A stretch of 64,000 nucleotides of DNA from assembly GCA_949126835.1 (NCBI GenBank), contig CASBPS010000186.1, positions 547,701 to 611,700 of the forward strand, read 5' to 3'. The DNA comes from Anisus vortex (lineage: Eukaryota; Mollusca; Gastropoda; Planorbidae). The position numbers and the translations under genes were made by a program. Of this stretch, positions 46,176 to 58,246 are shown piece after piece. The notes beneath the pieces are model-generated. The model saw only the letters and a list, made by a program, of their open reading frames with translations, made no database searches and had not been told where the DNA came from. The first letter of the stretch is position 1. Each line of letters opens with the position of its first letter.

Positions 46176-47515
46176 CACTAAGAAAGTGAATTCTTAATAA
46201 AGGCATATACCCACACACTTAACATTTATCATTCATAAATATATATACTTTCACCTTACTAGATTGTTTGTTTCACATAGTGGATAGTTTATTTTTTAAA
46301 AGCTGTCAACAGTACATTTAAACTTATACTCTTGTTTCATTTACACCTAGTAATTTACTTGTCATACATCTTATACAAGGCACGCTAGTCAAATGCGCCT
46401 TTATTCATCGAAAGAAAACATAATATTATTAAAACCAGGACTTAATAAACGCTTTCGTAAAAATGTGAGAACACTTTGAAAATGCGCCAACGTTTTCTTT
46501 AAGCCGGAGATGGCTAAATTATTTGAGGCGCTAATACATTATTTTGTATGGAGACATAAAAAAATGTGAATAGCCGAAAACGAAACAAGGTGTCCAATCA
46601 ATACTAGCCATCTGATACCATATGGAACAATTGAAAACTTTATTGATGTGAACGGGCTCATTGGTGTGAATGGCTGGTTTCTCTTAATAAAGGTATAGAT
46701 TATTTTATTATGATGATTGGATAGATTTATTAGAACTTAAATTACAGCATGGACTGGTAAGTCTCAATCTTGTCTATTGAGCGTCTTAGTGATGTCCCTT
46801 TAAATAAAAAAAAAACTAATAAGGTTACCTTAACAACATCAGCTTAATTTGAACTATTATAAGTTTATGAATCTTTTGGCCTAAACATTTCAAGATACGT
46901 TAATGTATGTAACACCTTAAAAAGCAACATAATTTGTTAAACGTAGTCATATACAGTATATGGATCATCTGTCAGGTATAAATCATCTACCTACCTACCG
47001 ACCCGCCCACCACCTACCTGCCTGCCTACCCACACACGTGCCTGCCTGCCTACCTATCTATCTACATGCTACCTAATTACATATCTAGCTACCTTCTCTC
47101 ATGATATTTGTCTCCCTATATATTTTATACTAATGAAATCTCTATTAAATACATTAAATTAACTTTTATGTAATCTTTCCATCCATCCATCTATCCATTT
47201 ATCTATCTTTATATTTAGTCTGTGTAAGATGGTTACAAACTAGGTGAGTGTTAACAAGACAAATGAATACAATTCATAAACCTCCTTCAACGTGTATTGA
47301 GATACTTGTTACCGATTGACAAAGCCAATATCCCATCACCTTATTATCCAGTGTCGTAGCCAGGATTGCAAGGTGGGAGGGGTGTAAATATTGCAAATTT
47401 GTATGTATTGCAAATATATGTGTAAATATATTTAGGCATATAAGGTAATTTTTTTTTCTTGAAATTTTTCTATTTATAAGGGTCCGTATATTTATTATTT
47501 ACCATTAAGTCATAA
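46176..47515. other. Intergenic sequence with a tetranucleotide repeat zone
   Basis: No gene recognised. Between about 46985 and 47215 there is an impure CTAC/CTGC/CTAT and CCAT tetranucleotide microsatellite. Confidence 0.6.
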
Positions 47516-47519
47516 TTTT

Positions 47520-47735
47520 TCTGGGGGCGAATGTCCTGTGTTCGAATCCTGATGCAGGCTAGGATGTTTTCCCGGGTCTGGAGGGTGTGTCTGAGTCTAT
47601 CCAGCTCTGATGGGTACCTTGACCTTAGTTGAGGTAAAGTAAAGGCGGATGTGTATAGTGCTCGCCATGCAATGACCTAGTATGCCCTTGGCCACAGAAA
47701 CTGGTGAACGCTGCTTCACTAGCCCTAAGGCTCAA
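47520..47735 (+). mobile_element. tRNA-derived SINE, diverged copy
   Basis: The B-box-like TGTTCGAATCC is followed by GGAGGGTGTGTCTGAGTCTA, TCCAGCTCTGATGGGTACC, GGTAAAGTAAAGGCGG and GTGAACGCTGCTTCACTAG. The A-box half of the head is eroded. Confidence 0.8.
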
Positions 47736-47739
47736 GTTT

Positions 47740-48654
47740 TTCAGTTACATTTAGTTAGTTTTACAGTGTACAATAAATTTTGTTTGCATTCATATTAATT
47801 TTTGTATACTGTATATTGGTTTTAATATTAATTTATGGCAATTTTATAATGTTTTAAGTCGTCATAACTTTTGTTTTCGATTTAAATATTTTTGAAATTG
47901 ATGCGTCATTGGTTTGAGCAACTGATGTGTTATTTTAAAACCTAATTCTTGAGAATAATTAAATATTTCGCCTCATGCAACAGTTTTTTTTTTCGTTTTA
48001 GAATATAATAAATCGAAATGGTTAATTGCGCAATTTTTACGTTTCAGTTATTGATAATTAGTTAAACTATCTGCTGTTGTTTTTTCAATAGTTATGGGGG
48101 ATATTTTGCACATGTTGAGAGTTCGGCTACTAAAATATTTAAAATAACAAAGTGTTTGTTTTTCATGATAAGACACACTCACACACCAAAGATAAAATGT
48201 TGCTATTGGTATGGCGTCGATGGTCTCATGTGCATTAAAAAAACAACAACAAGAAAACAGCACAATTGAGACGCCCAACTTGAACAATCAAAGAATAAAG
48301 TGTAACATTACAACTTTTAGTACAAAATGACAACTGCGAGACAGTCACGCAATTCAAATACAAGCACAGGTAACGAATAACTAAAATATCGAGCGCTACC
48401 ACAAATAATACTCTTTAACCCCATAGCAAAACCAAGGCCAAAATCAAATTTATAGAGAAAATCGGTTTATAATTAACGTGTTTGTGATTATCATCATTTT
48501 TAGTTGCAAATACAATATTTTATTATTAGACGTTTACGGTAATTATTGTCTAAAATTATCATTTGTAAGTCAAGATGAGGATCTAACCCAACGTTATTTA
48601 TATTTTGATCTCAGTTTATCTGAGATGTACTAACAATGTTTATCATTTACTTCA
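47740..48654. other. AT-rich intergenic sequence
   Basis: About 0.9 kb with no gene, RNA or transposon end that I recognise. Confidence 0.5.
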
Positions 48655-48965
48655 GATGTCTAGAAACTATCGTTTAATAGTATAGATACGTAGTAATCAT
48701 ACAAACTGGGTAATAATGTAATGTTTGAAAATATACCTATAACTACTTTAGTCATATAATATTAATATAATTTACTAATAATTTTTACAGTTTGATCATT
48801 TTAACGTTATAAATTCTAAGCAATTTATTCTTTTATAACAGAAAAAAAAGAAACATATTAGAAAAATTTTAGCTCCCTTTAATTAAAAAAACTTGTCCGC
48901 ATTTGAGTCAATAGTGATGCCAAACAAGTTATGTTTGTAATCTAACAACTATTACTGACTAATTA
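48655..48965. repeat. Dispersed ~310-bp repeat, copy 2
   Basis: Collinear with 44750-45078; see that entry for the shared words. Same orientation. Confidence 0.75.
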
Positions 48966-50485
48966 TTATTTCTTTATATAAATCCAACAATATGGTATTC
49001 ATTACAAGATTTAATTATTAAGAGATTAAAATAATGTACATTGAACAATTGTAAATAAACATTTCTTGCATTAATTAAATTTAATGAGTTTATATTTTAA
49101 ACATTAATAATTACAGACATTACTTAATATACTGCTATATTTATTAAATTTATTATATTAATATTTATAAAATAAATAATACAAATAAATTATTTTATGA
49201 AATACTTATATTTATGTTTAATTAAAGAAGATGAGCATAAAAACTTTTTAAACTTTAATTAGTCTATATCAATTAATGAGCGGTCAAGTGTAGGTGACCT
49301 CTTTGTATGATGAAAACAGCTTTCATGTGCCAGAAAATCTGTTCACAAGTGTAAGTTGAACCAAAACAGCGAATGCCTAAGCAGCTTTGCCCAGATTGGG
49401 TGAGCATTTTTTAAATGTTTAAAATTCAACTTGCTGCATTTTAAAATCGCCAATATCTCTGCACTTAACAAAAATATCTAAGAAGGTTGTAATAAAATCA
49501 AACCAGTTTGGCTTGATGTGCTATGAAAAGATGAGCCCCTAAATTTGAAAGTCTTGCCTTTGATTAGAAAACGCCGCCTTGAGTGTTTCAATGTACTTCC
49601 GAAAAAGCCCAACCATCAAGCTTATTATATGCCTTAATAAAGAAAGGTACATATAAGTCTAGTTAAATGTTTTGAAATAGATTTTATGACAAGATATGTT
49701 CAGTTTAAATGCAAATCCATTCAAATGGTCCTTGTAAATGCAACTCACTGAAATATGTCGCCATGTCATTCAGAAACATCGGCTTCAACAATCAGTTTTC
49801 CTCATTCAGAACCTGTAATTTTTTTTTAAATCAATAAAACACATCTATTGGAGGTCTCTCGCGTGCCTTAGGTTGAAAATAGATCGGAATGCCAAGTTTG
49901 GCACGCGTGTCTTAGGTTGCCGACCCCTGGTCTACACCAAGGGTCGAACCCAGGATGTCAAACTTGTGAGACGAGCTCACTGTCCACTTTTCTATCCAGC
50001 AATGAAATCATTTATTATCACACTTTATTATCACACTTAAGTATCACTCTTAATATTTTATCATCAGCTGGTTCAAATATGTTCAAAAGTGACGTCAAAA
50101 CACAAGGGATGTAGCTCTTGTTTTAATTTAATATTTCTTTTATATGCCCAAGAAATATCACAATTTACAGGATCTCTATTCGGAACGATCTTTTTTCTGA
50201 AATGGTTCAAATGTATAAAAATCAATCCTTTTCTTCGGGACTAAAAATAAAAACAGATTGTTATTTCTATTGGGGAAGAGTGGGGGGTGGAGGAAAAGAC
50301 ACCTAGATCTACATGTTGTTAATACTGTCTGATCAAAAGATAGGGATGTGGTTACCTACTTGCGAACACCATTACCGCTAAGCTACTGGGTAAATTTGTT
50401 TGTTTGTCGCTAATGAAACATAATCGCAGGTAATTTGAGAAAGCCAGAAATTATAAGTAACGTTTGTTCGAGACTGAGTATCACG
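48966..50485. other. AT-rich intergenic sequence with a hAT-like terminus and tRNA-like stretch
   Basis: No gene. CTTAGGTTGCCGACCCCTG at 49911-49929 resembles the common hAT terminus (inverse of CAGGGGTCGGCAACC). Just after it, 49930-50010 contains on the - strand a B-box-like GGGTTCGACCC. Neither is complete enough to define an element. Confidence 0.4.
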
Positions 50486-50489
50486 ACCG

Positions 50490-50980
50490 ACGTATGAATG
50501 CCATGAATTGATCATTTGGGTGTAATGACTTCTTAATGCAATAAAGACATAATTTTGATATTATGTTACATAAACCCCATAGATTGGTCATTTGGGTATT
50601 CGGATTTACGAATGCCATCAATCGATCCTTTGGATACAAATATTTATGAATGCCATTGATTGATCATTTGGATATAATGATTTACGAATGCCATTAATTG
50701 ATCATTAGGATATAATGATTTACGAATGCCATAAATTGATCATTTGGATATAATGATTTACGAATGCCATAAATTGATCATTTGGATATCATGATTTATG
50801 AATGCCATAAATTGATCATTTGGATATCATGATTTATGAATGCCATAAATTGATCATTTGGATATTATGATTTATGAATGCCATAAATTTATCATTTGGA
50901 TATCATGATTTACGAATGTCATAAATTGATCATTTGGATATCATGATTTATGAACGTCAGAAATCGATTATTTTTATATG
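50490..50980. repeat. Tandem repeat, about 10 copies of a 38-bp unit
   Basis: The unit is GAATGCCATAAATTGATCAT followed by TTGGATATCATGATTTAT. Copies become more alike toward the right (50680-50960) and decay on the left. Confidence 0.88.
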
Positions 50981-51108
50981 ATCGAAGCTAGTGATTCTTT
51001 TGTGTTTTGATTTGATGGTCGATTAATGTTAACAAAAGAAAGTTGAAGCGTCTTTTGGTCATTTTACTTTCTCTTTTTCCCCTCTCATTTTCTCTTAAAC
51101 CTTATTGC

Positions 51109-51204
51109 CACTTCTCTCTCTCTCTCTCTCCCCACCTCTCTCTCTCTCTCCCCCCTATCTCTCTCCCCCTCTCTCTCTCTCCCCCTCTCTCTCTCTCTCT
51201 TTCT
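51109..51204. repeat. (CT)n microsatellite
   Basis: Nearly pure CT dinucleotides with CCCC interruptions. Confidence 0.95.
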
Positions 51205-51300
51205 GTCTCACTCGCTTTTAAAACCATTCCCACATCGAGTCTTGATAGCACTAATCAATAATTTCGTTCTGAAAATGGAGGGACTGGGGAACGTGAGTGT

Positions 51301-51500
51301 NNNNNNNNNNNNNNNNNNNNNNNNNNNNNNNNNNNNNNNNNNNNNNNNNNNNNNNNNNNNNNNNNNNNNNNNNNNNNNNNNNNNNNNNNNNNNNNNNNNN
51401 NNNNNNNNNNNNNNNNNNNNNNNNNNNNNNNNNNNNNNNNNNNNNNNNNNNNNNNNNNNNNNNNNNNNNNNNNNNNNNNNNNNNNNNNNNNNNNNNNNNN
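51301..51500. other. Assembly gap of 200 N, next to a (GT)n tract
   Basis: Exactly 200 unknown bases. The right side continues as GTGTGTGTGTGTGCG and the left side ends in GTGAGTGT, so the missing sequence is probably a GT microsatellite. The round size suggests a placeholder rather than a measured length. Confidence 0.95.
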
Positions 51501-51520
51501 GTGTGTGTGTGTGCGTGCTT

Positions 51521-52266
51521 GCGTGTGGTGTGTGGGGGGGGGAACGAAGCACACATTTATTGTGAATCGCGCGGATATTTTTTTTCCAGAACGTGAGCTG
51601 TGTTTGAACCTTCTCCTCGTTACCATAACATTAAGCAATTCAAGGCCCACTGATTTATATATATATATATATACATTTTCGTAACCCTTCGCTGTATTAA
51701 ACTAAACTGGAAAACAGTGCTGTTCATTTTAGGACTTCAATGATGCAGTGGTAAGTCTGCTCTTGTTATAATAATATTGATATACGTGTCGTGTCCGTTC
51801 GTTAGCATGCTTTCATGTTGGGTCGATATGTTTACATTTAGTTCAATGTTTTTGTGTTTACATTTTGATGCATGTAAAATAATATTGACATTTGGTTCAG
51901 TGTTTTTATGTTTAATTTAGATGCACTGAACATATTTACATTTAGTCCCGTGTTTTTATGTTTACATTTTGATGCATGTAAAATAATATTGACATTTAGT
52001 CCAGTTTTTTATGTTTACATTTTGATGAAATGAGCATAATATTATTTAATCTAGTTCTTTTATGTTTACATTTTATGTAATGAACATTTTATTTTTATGC
52101 CCAGTGTTTTTATGGTTACATTTTGATAAAATGAGCATATTATTATTTAGTTTAGTGTTTTTATGTTGACATTTTTTGTACATTTACGCGTTTTAACGCG
52201 TTTACAAATGATACAGACAATGCATTTACAAAAGGTTGCACCCAGAATATGCTGATACTAAGCTTA
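51521..52266. repeat. AT-rich sequence with degenerate ~60-bp repeats
   Basis: Between about 51826 and 52175 the words TTTTTATGTTTACATTTTGA, GCATGTAAAATAATATTGAC and ATTTAGTCCAGTG recur about six times with variable spacing. No gene. Confidence 0.55.
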
Positions 52267-52270
52267 GTGT

Positions 52271-53309
52271 TATTACAAGGCAATTTATTCACCATAATAA
52301 ATTATGGATGAGACAATCTATTTATATCACACAAGTATAATTATAATTTATAATGTTATTACGGCTAGAGCCCCCATTCAATTTATTAAAATAATAGTTA
52401 TAGAATTGTTATTATTAGTGTGAGTATCCTTGTATTAGTGAAGATCCCATTATATCATTCTGAAGTTTATTTGTAGTTGTCTAGAGTATTCCTGGTTCTT
52501 ATAATCCCCTGGCAATTCACATAGCGTAGTTTTAAAGTTTTCAGTTGATTTACTTCATGTATAATTATTTGTGTGGCTCATATTATACAGCAAGAACCTC
52601 GATGTTGAGTTGTAGTGTAGATTATTAATATAGTTGAATAAATATTACACATACACACATGTAGATAACTTTGATATATTGACGTTAACCAAGTTGTGTA
52701 GAAAGCAACGATAAATTTGGTTTAATTTACAACATCAATCCAGTAGGAATCCAAATAATATTATATACACAATCAAGAAATACACATATTCCAATTAGTA
52801 ATGAATATCCTCAATGAACATATAGCGTTGTAGTTAATAGTAGAATAATAAATTTTCCATAATACAAATCAAATAGAAACGATACTCAGAGCGGAGAATA
52901 TTTGATGTTACTAGATCGAATGCACGCCAAGAACTAAACAAAAAGTGTCGAATCGCGTAGAAATATATTATGGGTCAATCGTTGGTAAATCAAGCCAGCC
53001 TAGTGACACGAATATTTTAATCAAGCCTGCGTGTTGACTGCGTGATCAGATTGTCTTTTTATTAAGAACAAGCAATAATGCTCTAACAAAATAAGGAGAG
53101 ACCGGACGACCTTGACATGCTGTATTCGCGTGAACAGTTCATGTTTTTATCGAGGTTAATAAAAAAAACAATAATGCTTTAAATAGGTTAGTAAAAACCC
53201 GGGGGAAACCTTGAGATGAGAAATATTTTATATCGTTTAAACGCTATTCGCTTAAATGATTTAGTTGGTTTATTAACATTACAATGTAGGGAATTTACGT
53301 TTCGTAACA
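52271..53309 (-). repeat. 3' LTR of the Gmr1-like element
   Basis: 1039 bp, identical in length to the other LTR. Its outer boundary is at GTGT|TATTACAAGG and its inner one at TTTCGTAACA|GTCGCCCGTACC. The short G/C-rich GGTACGGGCGAC just inside it on the element strand occupies the polypurine-tract position but is not purine-only. Confidence 0.93.
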
Positions 53310-54080
53310 GTCGCCCGTACCAAAAGGAAAAGAACATTGCATACTAAACAATAGAAGTGTGCAATTTCTTTTAGAACCGCCTGCGCTTAATTTTAGTTCT
53401 GAACAATATACAAAAAAAAAACTGACTCCACCTGGGTAGTCCGTTAAATAAGACAAGTAAGGGAAATAATTTATTCTATTAAACCCTCATCATATAGGAT
53501 CTCAAGTTATCCTTAGACCATAACACATGTTCGCGTTATTCTAAAAAAATTATACTCTCTGAGATATCATTCCTCATAAACATCATCATCTTATTTATAA
53601 GGTAAAAATCAACATAACTAATGTTGTCATATTAAACAATTCAATCATTAATTAATTCAACCTAACTGAAATTAATATTTAAATAAACTTAAGAGTAAGA
53701 ATTTAATCTTAAGTGTGTAGGCATGTGAAGTGTATGCACATTACTCAATTTTGGTTTTTACATAATCACAACTATAGTTTGATTGTTTCACAATAAGGAG
53801 GTACATTTCTGTTCATTCATTATCTTACTAATAAAGAAAAATTATGTTCATAAATCCATAATATTTATAAGTAACTTATTAGGTTCTTTCTCTTTTCCTA
53901 CAACAATAATAATATTTGTTTTAGCAAATGGAAATATTCATGGCATAAAATAAGGCATAAGATATTCTATAAAATAATCACAACATATTCATATATTCAT
54001 GCATTTATATTTTAAATGATCCAATTCTCTTAGGATTATCAGAATATATACATAAAGTTATCTATCCCCTTATACATTTG
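53310..54080 (-). other. Non-coding 3' region of the LTR element
   Basis: About 770 bases between the end of pol and the 3' LTR, with no additional gene. There is no envelope-like open frame. Confidence 0.7.
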
Positions 54081-54728
54081 TTACATGCGCGATAGGGTGT
54101 CCGCGACGATGTTATCTTTTCCAGATAAGTGAGTTATTTTTAAGTTGTAAGCTTGAATAAACAAACTCCATCTTAGAATGCGCTGATTTTGTTTGATGCG
54201 GGAAAGAAATACTAGTGGATTGTGATCAGTGAATATCTCGATTGGGAACTGAGAACCATTTACATAGTAATTGAAATGTTTCAATGCTTGGATAAGTCCT
54301 AGTAATTCCTGCTCTATTGTGCTATAATTTACCTCATGTGGGTTAAATTTTTTTGAACAAAAGCTAATGAGATTTTCAAGTGAATCATCTCCTATTTGTG
54401 AGATTACCGCGCCCATTCCTGTATTACACGAGTCTACCGTTATTCTGAAGGGTTTAGTATAATCAGGTGAGACTAATATTGGTGCCTTGGTCAGTATGTC
54501 TTTTATATCATTAAAGGCTTGGTCACATTCCTGAGTCCACTTAAATTGAATTTTCTTTCTTAAGAGATTTGTCAAAGGGCAAGTGATAATAGAAAAGTTT
54601 TTACAAAACTTCCTGAAGTACCCGGCCATACCCAGAAATCCTCGAAGTTGTTTCTGCGTTTTAGGGACAGGGAATTCCTGTATCGCTTTGACTTTGGCAT
54701 TCACTGGTTTTACTTTGCCATTACCCAC
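54081..54728 (-). pseudogene. Duplicated RNase H segment of pol, with the authentic pol end
   Basis: This frame repeats the RNase H domain of the upstream copy almost exactly (FRITVDSCNTGMGAVISQ, YSTIEQELLGLIQAL, IEIFTDHNPLVFLSR) and continues to the natural end LKITHLSGKDNIVADTLSRM and stop. It is the 3' member of a 673-bp tandem duplication (54132-54804 and 54805-55477). The two members differ by only a few bases, one of which changes a tyrosine to phenylalanine. Confidence 0.85.
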
Positions 54729-55477
54729 TACATGACCTAAATATTCAATTTCTGCAAGGCAAAATTGACTTTTAACTAGGTTTATAGTAAGATTAGCCTG
54801 TTTTAGTTATTTTTAAGTTGTAAGCTTGAATAAACAAACTCCATCTTAGAATGCGCTGATTTTGTTTGATGCGGGAAAGAAATACTAGTGGATTGTGATC
54901 AGTGAATATCTCGATTGGGAACTGAGAACCATTTACATAGTAATTGAAATGTTTCAATGCTTGGATAAGTCCTAGTAATTCCTGCTCTATTGTGCTATAA
55001 TTTACCTCATGTGGGTTAAATTTTTTTGAACAAAAGCTAATGAGATTTTCAAGTGAATCATCTCCTATTTGTGAGATTACCGCGCCCATTCCTGTATTAC
55101 ACGAGTCTACCGTTATTCTGAAGGGTTTAGTATAATCAGGTGAGACTAATATTGGTGCCTTGGTCAGTATGTCTTTTATATCATTAAAGGCTTGGTCACA
55201 TTCCTGAGTCCACTTAAATTGAATTTTCTTTCTTAAGAGATTTGTCAAAGGGCAAGTGATAATAGAAAAGTTTTTACAAAACTTTCTGTAGTACCCGGCC
55301 ATACCCAGAAATCCTCGAAGTTGTTTCTGCGTTTTAGGGACAGGGAATTCCTGTATCGCTTTGACTTTGGCATTCACTGGTTTTACTTTGCCATTACCCA
55401 CTACATGACCTAAATATTCAATTTCTGCAAGGCAAAATTGACTTTTAACTAGGTTTATAGTAAGATTAGCCTGTTTT
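54132..55477. repeat. 673-bp tandem duplication inside pol
   Basis: Copies at 54132-54804 and 54805-55477, joined at CCTGTTTTAG|TTATTTTTAAG. A short AGTT is shared at both breakpoints. 673 is not a multiple of three, so the duplication shifts the frame and stops translation with K-I-T-K-T-G just past the junction. Confidence 0.92.
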
Positions 55478-55806
55478 AGTTTTTGGAATAATAGTTTTAA
55501 CTGATCTAGATGATCATTAAAGTTATTACTGAACACTACGATATCGTCCAGATATGCATGGCATTGTGGGATATCATGGATAATAGTGTTTATTAGTCTT
55601 TGAAAACTAGCTGGAGCATTGACCATTCCGAATGGCATTACTTTAAACTTATATAATCCATCAGGAGTAACAAAAGTTGATACCTCCTGAGCCCTATCTG
55701 TCAATGGGATTTGGAAATAAGCTGTTAGTAAGTCAATCTTAGTTACATAGTTTGCAGTGCTTACTCTATCGATTAAATCATCTATCCGTGGTATGGGATA
55801 CGAATC
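54793..55806 (-). pseudogene. Pol, reverse transcriptase and RNase H part (frame 2)
   Basis: Downstream of a one-base frameshift, this frame carries the rest of the reverse transcriptase: LYKFKVMPFGMVNAPASFQR, then the catalytic YLDDIVVF box, the FLGMAGYYRKFCKNFS thumb/connection, and a complete RNase H (D in FRITVDSC, E in STIEQELL, D in FTDHNPL). It normally copies the element RNA into DNA. It ends prematurely where the 673-bp duplication begins. The break from the upstream part is an extra base at about 55807. Confidence 0.88.
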
Positions 55807-58246
55807 TGTTTATTGTCACTTGGTTTAATTTCCTATAGTCTACACAAAAGCGTAGTGAACCATCAGATTTGGGAACCAACACACATGGGAATGACCAATC
55901 ACTGTTACTGTGAGTAATTATATCATTGCTCAGCATATAATCAATTTCTTTACGGATGTGTTCAAGTTGTATGGGATTAACCCTATACGGATGTTGTTTG
56001 ACAGGTTTAACATTATCATCTTTTAAAACTACATCATGGGTAACCGAAGTTGTTTTGTTAGGAACATCACTAAACAAATTTACATGAACATAGATTAAAC
56101 CCTTGATAGAAGTCTGTTCACCTGAGTCTAGATGTGCCAGTTTATCATTGAGGTTTTTAAGTGCTTCAGTGTTCTGAAGTTTACTTTCTATGATTGTCTT
56201 TTTAAATTTAGGCGGGGGTGTTTCAACAGTTTTGATAGCACTCACTGGCCTAATGTTAGTTTGTTCTTCCCTAACAACATAAGGTTTTAGCATGTTTATA
56301 TGGCACAGTCTCTGTGTTTTCCTTCTATCAGGGGTTTTTACAAGGCATGTTACATCACTGATTTTATCTAAAACCTGATATGGTCCTGTATATTTTGCAC
56401 TCAGGGGTTGTCCAGACAATTGGGTCAACATGAGGACTTTATCACCAGGATGGAAACATCGGGATCTGGCCTTGACATCATAGTACCCTTTCATTCTTTT
56501 CTGAGCCTGCAAAAGATTATCTTTAACATGATTAAAAGCATGATAGATTCTATTGCTAAATTGTTCCACATAAGCTACGAGTCCAGTCTCTTCACCAGAA
56601 TTTAACAAGGTTTCCTGCAACAGTTTTAGAGGTCCTCGAACTGAATGTCCAAACACTAACTCGAACGGACTGAATCCAAGAGATTCCTGCACAGTTTCTC
56701 TAGTCGCGAAAAGAGCGAATGGAATACCGCGATCCCAGTCTTCAGTGTTCTCAAAACAGTATGTGCGGAGCATGGTTTTCAGAGTCTGATGATATCTTTC
56801 TAGGGCACCTTGGCTTTGCGGATGGTACGCAGTTGAAGTTGCATGTTGGATGCCTAGTTTCTTTAAGACCTGGTTAAACAGCTTTGATGTAAAGTTAGAT
56901 CCTTGGTCTGACTGTATAGTCTTTGGAAGACCGTATCTTGAACAAAATGCAATCAGTGCGTCAGATATCTTATCTGCGTTAATGGTGCGTAGCGGAATAG
57001 CTTCAGAGTATCTCGTGGCAATGCACATTATAGTGAATAAGTACTGGTGTCCTGTCTTTGTTTTAGGCAAAGGACCTACACAGTCTATTAGCAAGTGGCT
57101 AAATGGTTCTGTAAAGGCAGGTATTGGCTTTAGAGGTGCTACCGGTATAGTCTGGTTAGGTTTACCAACTATCTGGCATGTATTGCATGACTTGCAGTAT
57201 TTTGTGACGTCACGATGTAGTCCAGGCCAATAGAAGTACGGAAGAATTTGACGGTAAGTCTTGTTCACTCCTAGATGACCAGCATATGGCGTGTCATGAG
57301 CCATGTGTAAAATGTCATTGCGATATATGGCTGGTACCACAATCTGACTTCCTTCTCTGCAATTGTCATTATCACATTTCACATCTCTCCATTCTTGCAT
57401 TAATATTCCCTCCTTCAGAAAAAATCCATTTCCTTTAATTTCTGCCTCCTGTTCAGTTATCACCTTTTTCTTCAGGTGTTTAATTCCTGAATCTCTATTC
57501 TGTTCTAATAGGAGTAATTGTCGAGGTGACAAATTACTTTCAGTAGTCTTGACTGAGGGACCACTCAAAATGTCAGCCAGAAAAGTTGCCTGTAGGTCAA
57601 TTTCTGGTTCTATTTTTGACTTTGACATGGTTTCGACAGACTTTTGTTGTTGGGCCATACCTCTAGTGACGATGCATATAGGTTTGATAAAGCTCTCACT
57701 TTTATTAAGGCATTGTTTTTTCTTGGATATGGAATGCACCACATCTCCAGCAATATCATTTCCCAGTATTAAAGAATCGCCTTTAAACGGAAGTGATTTG
57801 TATACACCCACAACTACATTTCCAGTGAAGTACGCACTCTTCAGCTGTATTTGATGCAAAGGAACTTGTACATTTTTCCTTGATACACCTTGAATAGTAA
57901 GATCCTGTCCTGTATATGTCGATTGTGACGTAGGAACAGTATTCTCTAAAAGTAGTGAAACCTCAGCCCCTGTATCACGGAGTATTCTGATGTTCTTTTT
58001 ACTAGTGACACCATTTATTATGGATGACACGGTACCTTCTTCAATGAATGTCAAACAATTACTTGGTATCTCAGTATCGATGAGATCTGTATCCAAGTTA
58101 TTTTTGTAAGAGGTATGTTTAGTACTCATGGTGGTTCTATCTGATATAGACTCCTTGGAGCTCAGATTAGAATTAGAATTATTGAAAACCATTGTCTCTA
58201 TTTTAGGAACTATTTCTGGTTTCAAGTTTCCTAGATACGTGTGTTT
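55778..58246 (-). CDS. pol: Pol, protease-integrase-RT N-terminal part
   Basis: It follows gag in the same frame after one TAA; the first codon I would count is AAA at 58246. Residue numbers are from the TTG at 58225. The aspartic protease has DTGA at 84. The integrase has a zinc-binding H310/H317/C347/C350 set, then D381, D440 and E476 with 35 residues between the last two, the canonical DDE spacing. A GPY/F-type module (KYTGPYQVLDKI, ~611) follows. The start of reverse transcriptase follows the integrase (YMLSNDIITHSNSDWSFPCV ~763, SLRFCVDYRKLN ~790). The frame is then broken by an extra base at about 55807 and ends at a TGA. Placement of integrase before RT is the key oddity. Confidence 0.92.
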   Translation of the reverse strand, partial: KHTYLGNLKPEIVPKIETMVFNNSNSNLSSKESISDRTTMSTKHTSYKNNLDTDLIDTEIPSNCLTFIEEGTVSSIINGVTSKKNIRILRDTGAEVSLLLENTVPTSQSTYTGQDLTIQGVSRKNVQVPLHQIQLKSAYFTGNVVVGVYKSLPFKGDSLILGNDIAGDVVHSISKKKQCLNKSESFIKPICIVTRGMAQQQKSVETMSKSKIEPEIDLQATFLADILSGPSVKTTESNLSPRQLLLLEQNRDSGIKHLKKKVITEQEAEIKGNGFFLKEGILMQEWRDVKCDNDNCREGSQIVVPAIYRNDILHMAHDTPYAGHLGVNKTYRQILPYFYWPGLHRDVTKYCKSCNTCQIVGKPNQTIPVAPLKPIPAFTEPFSHLLIDCVGPLPKTKTGHQYLFTIMCIATRYSEAIPLRTINADKISDALIAFCSRYGLPKTIQSDQGSNFTSKLFNQVLKKLGIQHATSTAYHPQSQGALERYHQTLKTMLRTYCFENTEDWDRGIPFALFATRETVQESLGFSPFELVFGHSVRGPLKLLQETLLNSGEETGLVAYVEQFSNRIYHAFNHVKDNLLQAQKRMKGYYDVKARSRCFHPGDKVLMLTQLSGQPLSAKYTGPYQVLDKISDVTCLVKTPDRRKTQRLCHINMLKPYVVREEQTNIRPVSAIKTVETPPPKFKKTIIESKLQNTEALKNLNDKLAHLDSGEQTSIKGLIYVHVNLFSDVPNKTTSVTHDVVLKDDNVKPVKQHPYRVNPIQLEHIRKEIDYMLSNDIITHSNSDWSFPCVLVPKSDGSLRFCVDYRKLNQVTINRFVSHTTDR

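Noticed and set aside
49930..50010. tRNA-like sequence next to a hAT-like terminus
   Set aside because: A B-box-like GGGTTCGACCC is present, but no cloverleaf could be drawn, so I do not call a tRNA gene.
50490..50980. Regular repeats considered as a CRISPR array
   Set aside because: The 38-bp units are contiguous with no unique spacers, and the genome is clearly animal.
51208..51650. Open frames spanning the run of N
   Set aside because: They exist only because unknown bases contain no stops.
53310..54080. Possible envelope gene between pol and the 3' LTR
   Set aside because: No long open frame or envelope-like features, so there is no sign that the element is an endogenous virus with an envelope.
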